Below, piece by piece: positions 24,040 to 37,498 of a stretch of 64,000 nt of DNA (within the stretch, counting starts at the first letter, position 1; each line of letters begins with the position of its first letter). The notes under the pieces are model-generated. The model made no database searches, was not told the DNA's origin, and was given only the letters and a program-made list of their open reading frames with translations. Location of the stretch: contig CAMPDV010000255.1 of NCBI GenBank assembly GCA_946699065.1, positions 1 through 64,000 on the forward strand, given 5' to 3'. This DNA is from Loxodes magnus (Eukaryota; Ciliophora; Karyorelictea; Loxodida; Loxodidae). A program made the translations under genes and the position numbers.

Positions 24040-27000
24040 AAACTTTAATTACTTTTAGTTTACTATATATATATATAAATATAATTTTTTAAATAATTGA
24101 GAGAAATTATAACTTTTTTAAATTTATTTAATGTTTATTTAAATAATAATTAAACTATTATAGTATAACTTCATTTATTTAATAATAATATTTTAAATCT
24201 TTATTAAAATATTATATCTATTAATTTCATTTCTTTTAATTATTACATTTTTATTTAAAATCAATTTAATTATTAAGCTTTCCAAAACTTTACTAATTCT
24301 ATTTTTTATTAGGCCTCAAGTCAGTTATAACATAAATAAAAATAAAAAAGATAAGAAAAATGAATAAGTTTAGAATTTTAAGATTAGTTATATTATGATG
24401 TAAAACAATAAAATATTTCAAATTTTTAAGTTAATATTTTTCAATATCTTCATAGTTAATAAAAGAATAAATTAAATATAATAAATTAAAATATACCTTT
24501 GAAATACCAATATAGTTTATTAATCATTTAAAAAAAATTTAAGATATCAACCAAAGGAATTTTAAGTGAAACAGAACAATTTAAACTCTCCTAGGATTAG
24601 AGATATTTGCTATAAGAAAAGAATTTTACATTCTATTAAAATAATAAAGTTTAATAAGAGATAAAATAATAAATCGTCTCAAATTTGAAGTTTTGTAATG
24701 GAATAATTTCTGTATCACGATAATTAAATTTTTTTTCCAATATTTTATTCCTTTTTAGCTTTGAGAGAAAAAACAGTATGTCAAAGAATTCTAAAATTAA
24801 AAAAATAAATATAGTTATTGTTTTATTTATTTTTTTAAATTGCTTATGATTAATTTTGTTATACTTTCAAAGTAAAATGTGATTTTTAGTAAAGTATAAA
24901 ATATTATTTTATTTTAATTATATTAAAAATGATAATCTAACCTTTATTTAATTAATTAATAATTATTAATATAAATTTTATTTTATTTATTTTTATCATT
25001 AATTAATTAGTAAAAAATTCAAATTTTCTTTATTAAATTAAAATTCCAAAATTATCCTGTGAAAAGTTTTCCTTAAAAATAATAATTTTATAATTAGATT
25101 AATTAAAAAAGCATTAATATTTAGATTTATAAATAGATATTTCTTCTTCATAATTTAATTGATAAAAAGATATAAATTATTAAATAGATAAAAGCAAATT
25201 ATTTTATTTATTTAAATTATCTTAAATTTGATATATTTTAGTACTTTTTCAAAAGATATCATATAATTATAAATTTTAGAAAATATAATTTATTCTAAGA
25301 GTTTGACCTATAAAATTGTTTTATTTTGTTATATTTATCTAATGCATAATTTTAATTTAGCTTCTAATAATTAAATAAAAATAAAATAATCAATGTAAAC
25401 TTAATTTACAGATTGCCCCCTCATTTTATTACTATAAAATTGAAAAACAAAGTGATTTAAAACAAAAAAGGTTTATATCTTTAAATAAACTAAGAATTTT
25501 AAAAACTTTAATTATATTAATAATGATATTATATTTTAATATTTCATAATCAGCTATTGCAATCGAATATTTTAACTTTTATTGAAGAAATTTTTCACCG
25601 ATTACTTTCAATAAATTTTTTATATAAAGTTAGTGTATTTTCATTAAATAATCAAAAAAATTCTTAAAACATTTAATTGATTAAATGATAAATAAATTAT
25701 AATATAAATAAATAAATTTAAATATATTTTACTATTACTAAAATTAATAAATTCTCTCATTGTCATTTTAGCAAATCTCTTATTTTAAGTTTTATCAAAT
25801 ATTAAATTTATATACATTCAATTACAATCGTTTTACTATATAAATGTAAAAAAATAAACTATTTTTGTTTAAGAATTTAATGTTTTGCTAAGCAATGCAA
25901 GACTGAATTTGTAAAAGTAATAGAATTAATAATATCTTTAAATTATTAAATAAAGAAGAAAAAATTTAAGGTAAGGAGTTATAGATAACTATTTAGTAAG
26001 AAAATAAAAATATCTTAACTTCTGAAATACTGACTAAGGGTGAATGATTTTTAAGTTAATTAGCTTTAAAGATACCATTTACTACTAAATTTTTATATAA
26101 GAAATTGAAATCAAACAAAATTTAAACTTGAATGTTAAAAAATAATATTTATGAATAAAACTATTAAGAAATAAAATAAGTCTTAGCTAAATTAAAGCAT
26201 CTTAAGGGTTTCAAGTCTCTTTATAAGGCTTCTTTATTATTTTTAGATTAATAAATTTGAAAGCCAAAAATTAAGAAATAAACATTTGAATTAAATCATC
26301 ATAATTTTCTAAAATTTATGAATAAACTTAATTTTAAAATTTCATTAGAATTTTTACTTAATCATAGGAATTAATATATATAAAAATATGAAGAAATTTG
26401 AAAATAAAGATATTTAATTTTTTAAATAGAAGATTGCTTTACTATTAAATGATAAATTTTCCTCTTAAGTTATTATTTGAGCTAATATAAAAGATATAGC
26501 AATAATAAAAAATTTTATTTTTGTGTGTTTATGTATTTTGATGAAGCAATAAAAATGAATTAGTTATTAATATCTCGCTTATACATTTTTAAACTATTTT
26601 TTATTTAATTTAAGATTTTCTTTATTAATAGCTATTAAAATATGAAACATTTATTATTTCTCTAAAATTTGTTTTATTATAAAGTTAATCATGTTCAAAT
26701 CTAAATCTTTATTTTTAATTTTATTATATAACAGAGTTTTTAAATTAAGTTATCTTTATGAAATTTTCAACTTTGAAACAAAAAGTTATTAAGTATAGAA
26801 CAAAAACAATAATTATTATTTAGTAAAATAAAATAAGATGAATCATTTTATAAAATTAAAAAATAGCTTATTTTTTTATTTTATTTTATAATTTTTGTCA
26901 TTAAAAGATCTTAAATTAACTTAATTTTCATCACAATTTTGTTATTAATGGTAATTTATTGGAAAAATTTATTTCTAGTTTATTTTAATATCAAAAGGAT

Positions 27001-27513
27001 TGTGTAGTGAAAAATAGATAAATGACAAAAATTTCTTAAAATTTAGAAGTACTATTCATTTATCGTATATATTTGATAGCTAAATAATTATTAGAAATAA
27101 TAAAGTTAAAAACATTTCTAAATAACATATTATTGCTAAAAAATAATTAATTTACATTATAAATAAAATAGAAAATTCACAAGTAAGCATTCATTCTTTA
27201 TTAAAATAAAATATTTTAATATTTTTAATTTTCTTAATTAATTTAAAAAATTTAATAATCAAATAAATTTAAAATGTAATTTGAGTTTAGAATAATTATT
27301 AAGAAATATAAAATAGAATATATTTTTATATTTTTAAATGGTAGCATAAAAATATTTAAGACGTTAAAATAATTAAATGAAGATATATGATTATTAGAAA
27401 GATAAAATAATCATATCTTTCATTAATTAAATAAGGTAAATCTTAGTATTTTGAATTTTATGCTTTAAATTCATAGTAAATTAGATATTATTTTATAATA
27501 ATCTAATTTAATA
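24040..27513. other. Very AT-rich region, nothing recognised
   Basis: About 3.5 kb of roughly 80-85% A/T sequence without recognisable genes, structured RNA or repeats. Confidence 0.5.
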
Positions 27514-27870
27514 ATGTAAAAATTACTTTAAGTGATGATTGACAAAAATTCCAATGATGAACCTGACTGAAGACCAAAGAATGTAAATGATGAACCAGAC
27601 TAGCCACTTTATCAAAGCTTGGCAATTGAATATTTAATTGTCTGTAGGTATCATTTGCTTGGATGACGAAGAGATGCGACTTTGCCCACAGATAGACGAA
27701 GGATCTCAAGGAAATAATTTGATCCAATGAAACTTTAATAACTTACATTTTTAAGTGCTACATGCCACGATTATTCTATGGATGTTATATGCACTTTAGA
27801 TTTATTAAAATCTTTTCAAATTATGATAATTCGAAACAAATTAATATTGATTATATTAATATTTGATTGA
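27514..27870 (+). CDS. Unknown ORF in a GC-rich island (about 118 codons)
   Basis: A short island of higher GC in AT-rich DNA carries a frame from ATG 27514 to TGA 27868. Its middle has balanced, protein-like composition: NSNDEPDWRPKNVNDEPDQP, then QSLAIEYLIVCRYHLLGWRR, RRRISRKQFDPMKLQQ and SATCHDYSMDV. A short acidic motif NDEPD occurs twice, 10 residues apart. Two internal TGA codons read as Trp. The last ~30 codons return to AT-rich composition, so the true end or an intron may lie near 27780. No family is recognised. It could be one exon of a larger gene or a stranded gene fragment. Confidence 0.45.
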
Positions 27871-27874
27871 TACT

Positions 27875-29055
27875 TGCTAATTATTTAGTTCTCCTAAATT
27901 ATATGCTTTAATAATTTTTCCTTTTAAATTTTTTCTACTTTTTTTTAAATTTTCTTAAACTTGCTAGTTTCCAAGAACTTTTCATCTATATCAAAATCAA
28001 TTAGTTACATTAATTGAAAAATTATACTTGGAAAATAAAATAAAATAATAGGAATACTTTTAACTAGCAAAAGTCAACAATATAAAAGCAAAAATATTTA
28101 TTTAAATAGTTAGATTTAAGAAGCTTTTAATTTCATATTACTTTAATTTTCCTAATCTCTACAGCTCTCAACTTATTGATATAATTATATATCTTTGAAA
28201 TATTTGATTAAAAAGTAATAAAATAGCTTATATTTCTAGATTTTACTAAAGAAATTATTTGTTTGAATGTACTCTATATATTAAATATTATAATCTACAT
28301 TTTCTATTATAAAATATTATATACAATAATATATTATAAAAATAAAAATACTCAAATTTAAATTCAACATTTTTTATTTAGTTATATTAAGTGAAAGGTT
28401 ATCACAGCAATAATTAAAGTCTATATTAAATAGAATTTTACTATCTCTAAATCAGTGTAATGTTAAATCTAGTTACCCAATTGTAATTATTAATTATATA
28501 TTTATTGAATTTCATAAATTCATAAAATATTAATTACAACTAATTCCCTAAGAACTGACAAAAAAACTAATTTTAGAAAATAATTCATAAATAAAATCAA
28601 TAAAGTAACTAAAGGAAGTATTATATCACAAATATTTCCTAAAATTTTATTAAATATATTATTTAAAATAAGTTGGGAATTATTTTAGTTATCTTTTGTT
28701 TTATCTCATAAGTTAATTAAAACTCTATTATTTTAAGTTATTCATTTTATCTAAAAATATCATAGAACAAATTTAAATGTATGGAAATTAGCATTTTGAA
28801 TACTCTATTTAAGTAAATTTTTTAAGATATATCTAAGTAAAATTTATTTTAGTAGGGAAGGCTTAGGTTTTTCTTATAATTTAAAAAGTGATTTTAACGA
28901 CTAAGTTTATAATAAATATTATCTTCTCTACATTTTTACAAGACAAATAAAAATAAACTTTAATTAAGCAAAATTAAATTACTTAAAGTGCATAAAAATT
29001 AAAATGAGATATATAAATATTTTATAAATAAAAGGTATTAAATTAAGGTGATTAT
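27875..29055. other. AT-rich spacer, nothing recognised
   Basis: No gene or repeat was recognised between the 27.5-kb ORF and family C gene C1. Confidence 0.5.
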
Positions 29056-29060
29056 TATAC

Positions 29061-30043
29061 TCATTTCATTTTTTCAGCAAACTTATTTTTAAAAATTAAA
29101 TCATATTATTTCATCTTGCTTCTTAGTTTCTTTATTCTTTACTATTTATATTTCTAAGATTATGTTTTCGAATTAGTACTTTCACTCTAATTTTATTCAA
29201 CAATAAAATCTTTATAAGTCTTACTTTTAAATTTATCTTTGATACTAAAACTTAAAACTTACGATTTTTTTTTCGGTTTATTCCGTTATTTCATGAATAT
29301 CATTCCAGGATTTCTATCTTCTTTGAAAAGATATCATGGTAAATTTCCAATGTTACAAACTTCATCGTCACTAGAAAAATTTTCACTACAAAAGCTTTCT
29401 TCAAGTATTTTACTAAACTTCTAAATTAATAAATTACCTTAGCTAAATACTATGAACTTGATCTTGACCATTTAGATAAATCGTTTAAATCAATTTAATA
29501 AGGAATGCTTATCTTAATTTAGAAGAATCTATTCATTTCATCCCAGTTTACTTTTTTAAACTTTCCCTGCATCTTTTTAACTAATTTTATGAAGCATAAT
29601 TCCTCAAAGTAAGGTTACTAATCTAAATTCTAAAGAAATTCGTTATCTAAATTTGATTTTAGGATTTTTCAAGTTTATTTAATATCTTAAGAAGAAGCAT
29701 TTCTTATTTTACAATTTATTACTAAAGCAATAGAATCTTCAGCGCGTTTAGTTCTAAATTAGCTGCTTAATTTTATTTCCAGAGTTTATCCAAAAGAATC
29801 TTTAAAAAGAATCATATTCAAGCAGGCAAAAAATTCTTTTAACATCTCTTGATTACCAATTAGATCAAACGGTAATTATATCAATTTAACATTTAGATCA
29901 ACTTGATTAAGTTTAGCTTGACAATTAAGCATTTACTCAAACTAATTCAAAATCTTAAACAATTGAAACTTGACTTTCTAATCTTCAAACAATTGTTGTT
30001 TAGTTTCCCTGTTTAAGCTCATTGCACAACCTGCTTGCCACAT
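29061..30043 (-). CDS. Family C protein, copy C1 (three exons, two tiny introns, 315 aa)
   Basis: Exons are 30043-29438, 29420-29263 and 29244-29061. Introns are 17 nt (29437-29421) and 18 nt (29262-29245), both GT-AG. Removing them gives one frame of 948 nt ending in TGA. The order of conserved blocks is: start box FQLFKILN; FEQMLNCQAKLNQV; LPFDLIG; YFEELCFIKLVKKMQGKFKK; VNWDE; the box SKWSRSSSQYL; intron 1; an acidic, Ser-rich stretch (ILEESFCSENFSSDDE); LPWYLFKEDRNPG; intron 2; a basic C-terminus KLRSKMKQYDLIFKNKF. Two Trp codons are TGA (T-W-K, P-W-Y). The Trp in KWSR is TGG here but TGA in C3, C4 and C5. The function is unknown and no catalytic motif was seen. This copy is not flanked by a visible inverted partner. 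Confidence 0.75.
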
Positions 30044-30049
30044 ATTTAT

Positions 30050-33000
30050 AAAAAATGAGAAAATAGATATTAAACTATAATAAGATGAAATGAAACTAAA
30101 TTAGATATAATGGCATATTACTCAGCAATAGTGATATAATTAATAAAATCATTTTATTTTATGAAGAACCATTCATTATGCTGTTTCAAATGCATTAGTT
30201 TAAGTTCTGAAATAATAATTTTTTAATTATTCTTTTTTTCTTAAAATTCTTTGTGACTTAAATATTATTTCAAATTTTTCTATTTAATAATGCTTCAAAT
30301 ACCTCAGAAAATTAAGAAAATTAAATAAATTTTAATCCTTACTAATTTTTTCTTAGGTAAATACAAATAAAAGCAATAAAAAATAATTTTCTACTTATAA
30401 ATAAAAATTGATAGTAATAAATAAAGATACATATATGATATATTTATTAAGAAGGAACAATTCTATATATTTTTAATTATAATTTTTATCTAATAAATTT
30501 TCTTTAAAATGTTGCTACTAGCAATATTTTTGGTAAACTTAACTCATTCCTTCTTTCTATTATTCTATTATATTTTTATTTATTTACAAAATGTTATGAA
30601 ATTTATTGAGATATATATTAAAAAAAATTGTGAAGAAATTTGATTTATTAGAGAGCTAAAATTAAAATTTTCTATTTATCAGCAGTTAAATAACAAGCTT
30701 AAAAAGAAAATCCTTTAAGATTATATCATTTAATATTATTAATTGTAAACATATTATTAAATAGCACCAAATTAGAATAGCAAGGACAAAAATAGTTAAT
30801 ATAAGAGATAGACAAATATAGAACTGTAATAAGAAATTTTAAACCAAAATTTAGAAATAAAATTTATTTTAAAAGTAGTGAATGACCAGAAGAACTATCT
30901 ATTTATGATTTATTTTTAAATTATTTGGAAATAAATGTTTTAATAAGGTATATAATTGTTTATTATTATAATTAATAAAATTTTTATTTAAGCAATAAGC
31001 AAAATCCTTTTTTATGATTTATTGGTTTCTCAAAATTTAACTTTTACTTGATATAAAGGAGAATAATATAAAAATATTGTAGTGAATATGATAAGTGCTT
31101 TTATTTAAGGAGATTAATTAAGCAAGACATTGTAATAATAAAGATAAAAATTATTAAATTCCTATTAATGCCTTTGTGAAATAAAATATAATAAATTTCA
31201 TTTTGCATTAGATAAATAAAACTATGCTAAATGAATAAATTTTAGATAGTTTTAGAAAAGTTCAATCTAATTTTAATTTATTTTAAAGACTTAAAATTGT
31301 ATAAATTACAATGAAAAATATGAAAAAACCGAACCAAAACTTAAGAAAATAAAAATAGATATTTAAGCTTTTTCAAATTGTTATAAGATTAGAAAAAATT
31401 TAAAAACAGAATAAATAAAAAATAATGCCTAAATTGAACAATAATTAATAAAAATATTTTATTACCTTTAAAACTAGAGAAATTAATGAATTTTAAATTT
31501 TGTTTGAAACTAGATATCTTTTAAAAGTTGTTATAATGTGTTTTATTAGCCAAGAAAAAAATTATAGGAATAAAAAAATAAATATATAGATAAAAAAAGA
31601 AAATTAAAGATAAAATATATTGTACTTTTATGAAAAATATAATAAAAGATAGATTGAAAAGATGTAGCAAATTTGCTAATGTTAGATCAACGTAAATGGA
31701 TTTAGCAATGACTTAAAAAAATTAAATTTTTAGATAAAATATTAAAAGTTAGAAAAAACAGTGCATTCCAATATCAATAAATTTTTATTTATAATTATCT
31801 CTTTAACTATTATGAAAAAATAAAGATATAAAAATAATTATTTATTACTTATATAAATAAATAAAGAATGAAACGTAAGTTTATGATTTTATAGTAAATA
31901 TAGACAAATTAGTTAAATTAAAAAAAAAAATATCTTAATTATATTTAATTTTTAATAATTTATATCCTAACTATGCAAAATGAAATATGGATTTATTTAT
32001 AATAAAATAATTTATATTATAAAAATTTAAAAATTTTATACCTAAATTAATATAAATTAATAATTTATTAATATTTTTAATTTATTTCCTAAACAAAAAA
32101 TTAAACTATCATAAGATATTAAATTTATAGTTCATGAATTAAAAAAAATAAAATATAATAAATTCTTTATCATTTTTAGATAAAGTTATTTTGCATCAAA
32201 ATTTCAAAATAATTTACAATAATTTTTTGCTCAGTATTAAATTATCTGTTAAGTTAAATTTAAAGATTAAATAATTTAAAATTTCCTTAATAAATTAATT
32301 TAGTTTAAAGAATAAATCCGAAATTTTTATCTTAATAAACTTTCATAAACATTTTTTCTTAAATCCATATCTAAGAAGCAATTATTTTAACTTCTAATAA
32401 TTTAATTACCAATATATTATTTATGCATTTGAAAATTGCAAAAAAGCATTTTCTAAAATTTTTAAATAAAAAATGGAAATTAAATGTATAATTACGAAAT
32501 AATTTAAGAAAAATATATTAAAAAATTAAAAAATGTGTAATATAAATTTATAAGTATTTAATTTTTCAGCACACTTGCTAAATTCATAAAAAATTTTAAA
32601 ATAATACTTAAAAATTAACTTTTCGAAATATTTTATAATAAGATTGAGTTTTGAATTATTTCTTATATAAATTTCATTAAGAATACTTGTATTTAAGTTT
32701 GAAATTTATTAGAATAGTTGATTATTAATTTTTTCCATATTATAAAATTTTTTCAAAACTAAATATTAATTCATTAATTTTACAAATTTTATGAGATATA
32801 TATTTTAAAAACAATTTGAATTTATAAATATTTCTATAATTAAAGTAATTATTCTAAAAAATCTTTTAACATAAGTAAATAATTTTTTAATTATATCTTA
32901 AATAAGATTTTTTTCCCAATTTTATTCTTTACTAAAAAATTCAAATAAACAACTCTTATGAATAATAACCATCTTAATATTCTTAAAATTCATTTTTAAT

Positions 33001-34915
33001 TTTAAATATATATTTATATAATTTTTAAGATAATGAGTATTATAAAATAATTAATTTTTTGTATATTATAATTATTTAATTTTTATATTAAAAATTAAAT
33101 ATTAGTATATTTTTTATTGTTTACTTAATTTATATATTAAAGAATTAAATAAACTATTATATGCTAAAAATTTACCTCTTTAACTATTAATCAAAATTAA
33201 TTAATTGTTTCAAAATGCAAGTTATTTACTATTCAAAACATATTTAGTTATAAAATAATATAAATATTATAATTAAAAAGATACAATAAAAAATTAAATA
33301 ATAATTTCATATTTTTAATTGTAGTATTAATAATAATTTTTTTTTTTTAATATTTTTAACTATTAAATGAAAATTACTTCTAAAAATCTAAGTATCTTTT
33401 ATTCTGGATAAGTAAATTATGATAAAAAAAATTAAAATGTGTTAAATCTTTAAGAAAATTAGTTATAAAAAGAAATTGAAATAATTTAAATAAAAATAAG
33501 ATAAAATTTGAAAAATTATATTTTTTTAATTAACTAATTTAAGATTGTTATATTTATTTAGATATATAGTGCTTAAAATAAATGGAAATTTTAAATTAAT
33601 TTACTAAGAAAAAATTAATTTACAAATTTTAAATTTTATTCTTATAAAGATTATTTAATATTTAAAGAATAAGTATATATTTAAAATTTTAATTTTATTT
33701 TTAATCGAATTATTAAATATCAATTTTAAATAAATGTTAGCTGTTTTTAATCTATAAATTTAGCTTGTAGAAAATATTTAAATTAAAAACATAATCTTTA
33801 ATATAAAATTTAAAATAATTGTATAAAGGTTTATAAATAATAAAGATATTAATTCCTTAAAAGAAAAGATAAAAATTTTAAATATTAAAGAATTAAAATA
33901 AAAAAGTTTTATTTATTAAAATAATATAAGCAATAGATTTATTATATTATTATATTATTAATTTTTCATCATTTTTACTAAAATTATTGCAAATTATTTA
34001 TTTTATTTTGCAGCAATTTGCTTGAGATATCTTAATAAGATCTATTTAAAATACTTCTAGTGATATAATAAATAATCTCTTTCATCTTGGACCAACTCAA
34101 AGAAAATAACCTGATTAGATTTTATTTAAAATAAATTCTAAAATATAAAACTTATAAATAATTAAGTATTCTTTCCAACTTTCTGAAAATCTTTTTGAGT
34201 AAAATATACAATTATTTCATATATATCGAAAGAATAGAAGTTTTACAATTTATAAAAATAATAATTGATAATTAGTTGGTAAATTAAGTTTTCTTTTAAT
34301 TTTTTAGTAATATTTTACTTAGTTAGAGCATTTAATTACTTATATTTTTATTTTAATAAATACTTTATACATGATTTAATGAATAGTGATATATTATAGC
34401 ATTTTATAGTTTCTTAAATTTTAGAAATATTTAAGATTTAGAATAAAAAGTTAGCTTGTCTTATATTTAAATACAAAAGCATTTTGTTTGAAAAATATAA
34501 GCATTTTTTATTTATCTATTTAGAGATTAATTTAAGAAACACTGTTCAAATATACAAAGGCAAATTCTTATTTTTCATTATTTAAAATATTAATGTTCTG
34601 CTCTCTATTTTGCTTTTGTTAAAAATTAAATAAATATTCTCTTTAAAAAATTAATAGGATTGATTATCTATTTAAGTAAAGCTATTCTGACTATAAATAA
34701 ATCATATATAGAAATAAAATAATTATAATATTTTTTATTTAACAATAAAAGGAAAATGAATCAAAAGCGCCTAAAAGTTAAAATTTAGTTATAAAGCTAA
34801 ATACATTTTTTTTATTATTTACATTAAAAAGTTTGAATCTAGAAACTAAAGAAGTAATTTTTGAATAAGGCTTCAAATGCTACTTTAAATCTAATTAAAT
34901 TTACCTTCTTTTATT
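30050..34915. other. Very AT-rich region, nothing recognised
   Basis: Nearly 5 kb of roughly 85% A/T sequence, the most AT-rich stretch of the window. No gene-like frame or repeat was recognised. Confidence 0.5.
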
Positions 34916-34918
34916 AAA

Positions 34919-34950
34919 ATGCGCGTAGATCCTCAATGGTGCGTGGTACT
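34919..34950 (-). repeat. Inverted copy of the conserved GC-rich hairpin
   Basis: Read on the minus strand, CACGCACCATTGAGGATC followed by TACGCGC matches about 26 of 33 positions of the hairpin at 35378-35411. It has the opposite orientation, so the two bracket a ~0.4-kb island. Confidence 0.5.
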
Positions 34951-35070
34951 GTTAAATAATAAAAGAAATTAATTTAGATTAATTAATAATTTAATATATT
35001 TCTCCATTTAAGACTTTTAATTTTAATTTTTACAGTATGAATCTCTTCTTTATTATATAATTTAATTTAA

Positions 35071-35345
35071 AGAGGGTGGAAAGCCCTTTCCTTCGGATGC
35101 TTCTTGGAGACCCAGCAAGGCAACAAAAAATGAGCGCGGACGGAGGATAAATCTGAGGAAGAGAAACCAATTACAAGAGAAGGAAGATATGACAAGCTGG
35201 AGAACTCTGAAGGCTAGGAGGAAACTTTCTTCATCATAGGTCGGGGAAATGTACCCGTAATCGCATATTGCATCCTATGCTTTGGAAGGAAAAATTATAG
35301 GGACGTACTGCAGGAAGAGGAAACAAGGAAAGAGAGAACCATAGA
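35071..35345 (+). ncRNA. GC-rich island with a three-helix core shared with the 59-kb 5S-like sequences
   Basis: The GC content stands out from the surroundings. The core at 35231-35285 aligns with two copies at 58.9-59.1 kb (CATCA.AGGT.GGG, GTACCC.TAAT, GCTTTGG). Three helices can form: P1 CATAGG/CCTATG (35235-35240 with 35274-35279), P2 CGGG/CCCG (35242-35245 with 35254-35257) and P3 GCA/TGC (35263-35265 with 35269-35271). In the other copies P1 and P2 differ in sequence but largely keep pairing, which points to an RNA. A plus frame is also open through the island (DKSEEEKPITREGRYDKLEN, then FIIGRGNVPVIAYCILCFG), so coding is not excluded. Differences between the two 59-kb copies fall mainly at codon positions 1 and 2, which argues against coding. 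Confidence 0.4.
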
Positions 35346-35377
35346 TTTTTTTTAGAAATTAAATAAAATTAATTTAA

Positions 35378-35411
35378 AGTGCTGCGCACCAACGAGAGTG
35401 TTACGCGCTCT
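35378..35411 (+). repeat. Conserved GC-rich hairpin, copy 1
   Basis: A stem pairs AGTGC/GCTCT, GCG/CGC and CAC/GTG around the loop CAACGAGA. A near-identical copy lies at 59331-59364 and an inverted one at 34919. It follows the GC-rich island directly, as the 59-kb copy follows the 5S-like sequences. Confidence 0.6.
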
Positions 35412-36094
35412 ATAATCCAATTTATTTAATTATTTATTCATTATCTTATTTATAGATATTATTAAAACAAAATTGCTTGATTATACATCATTCATTTAAA
35501 GCATGATCTAAATTATAAAAATCTAAATTAAAATAATTATCAAAGTGTTTTAATATTAAAACTTAAAATTCTTCAAATTAAAATAATTTCATTTAAATAA
35601 CTGGAAAATTTATATAAAAAATTTTATAATAAGCAAAAACTTAAAAGTATTTGAGAAGGAAAAAGAAAAGGAAAAATAAAATAATCTAAATTTAAGCAGA
35701 AAAAAATGATATATATTTGAATTTTTTATACAGTTTATTCAAACATTTTCTAAATTTAGACAAAAATTACATCATAAAATAAATTTTATTTAATAGAATT
35801 CTAATTTAATTTTTAGATATCAAATTAGAGATAACTGTGAAAATAAATATTTAAGATTTTATAGAATACACGCATTAATTAAGTTAAAATAGAATTTTAA
35901 TCTTTAATTAGTATCTAAAATTAAGATGTTCTTATCACTCTGAAAAACAAATTAATAAAAAATTTATTAAATATCTATTGTTGTATTTAACAGGATAGAT
36001 TCATTAAATAATTAAAAATGTTATAATAGAGAGGGATGAAAATCATTTTAAATTAAGCCTAAAACTAATAAACTGCTAGTTCTTTTATGTAAAT

Positions 36095-36160
36095 GGTTGA
36101 TAGTATGCTATTAATGAGTAAATTTAATTAAAACGGGTTCGATTCACACCTTGACTACAT
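36095..36160 (+). pseudogene. Degenerate tRNA-like sequence (left arm)
   Basis: The stretch GGGTTCGATTC resembles a B box / T loop, and ATGGTTGATAG about 40 nt upstream resembles an A box. The T stem and acceptor do not pair properly, and no anticodon can be assigned. It is mirrored in the right arm. Confidence 0.35.
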
Positions 36161-37498
36161 TTACAATTCTTTCGACAAATATCAACAATAAGTAGATACA
36201 ATTATCTAATACTTATTTAAAAGAAATAATTATTAATCACTTCAATGATAGAAATTCTTCTTATTTTAGAAATACATGTATAATAATAAATGAATGCTCC
36301 TATTTATATTTATTCAGTATAATTTAGAAAAGATAACTTTTATCTAGGCTTTTATAATGGATTTTTATAAATAAAATAGAGCCAAAAATATAAAATAGTA
36401 TGCAAATGTATTTGCTCCTTTTAACTATATAAAATTTGAATTTATTTAACTTAGTAAACAAAATGCTAATGAAATAAATATAAGAAATTAACTAATGAAA
36501 TTTGCTTTAATCTTTATCTAACATCAAAATTTAACTATAGACAATTCTTAAATAATTGATATTATATTTACATAATACTAAATTATTTTCTCTTGCTAGT
36601 ACTAGTGACATAGATGAAAGTATTTCAATTTCCACTAAATGAATAACTAATAAATTTAAGAATAAATAAAATCAATTTTATAAAGTAAAATCGAAGCAAA
36701 GAAAATCAAAATTAATATTCATTAGCATCATGAATAAAATAAATATTGTAATTATTTACAATTTATTCTCAAATAATACAAAGTAGATTGTATCTTGCAA
36801 AATATTTGCGCAAGTATAAAATAATCCAAATAATAAATTATAAATCTCGAGTAACTCAATATGTTATAACCAAAATAATATCTTTATTCTTTAAAAGAGT
36901 TTATATGAAAACTTAGTTGTGTTATTTAACTACGAAACTAATTATACATAATTTCACATGTAAAATAATAAAAAGGTAAAGTTAAATTTATTTATAGAGT
37001 AAATAAGTTGCTTCTTTATACTTATACTAACTTTTCGTTGTAAATTATTTGCTTAATTTTAATCTTATATTAAATTTCAAGTTAGAATTAATATAATTGT
37101 AACCTTTTGTTATTAAATCTTTAAATTTTCCTTAATTCACTCATAATCTTTTTTTAATTATTATGCTTATGTTAATATACTTTCATCCAAAATTAAAATA
37201 AAAACTAAATAATAGCTAAACATTTATTAAAATCATGCTTTTAAGATATTTTTATTTCCCTTTTAAAATGATGACAATCCTAACTAATTTTCTAGTTATA
37301 TCCACAAATTTAAGCATCTTATTAATTTTAGTATAAAGTTAACTACTATAGTTATATATTTTAATAGCTATGTTTTTACTATTTACATTAAAACACTTCT
37401 TAAATATACAATCATAGTTTCTTTTAAGCAAAAAAAGAGAAATTGAAGTACTATAATAAATGATTTAATAAAATAGTTGAACCAGTTCATTTATCTCT

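Noticed and set aside
29061-30043. Family C genes as frameshifted pseudogenes
   Set aside because: The frame changes coincide with GT-AG intervals of 17-19 nt at the same two places in all copies, and removing them restores an open frame to a shared C-terminus and TGA stop.
35071-35345. Protein reading of the 35-kb island
   Set aside because: The frame is open, but differences between the two related 59-kb copies fall mostly at first and second codon positions, and helices covary with the 35-kb copy. Kept only as an alternative.
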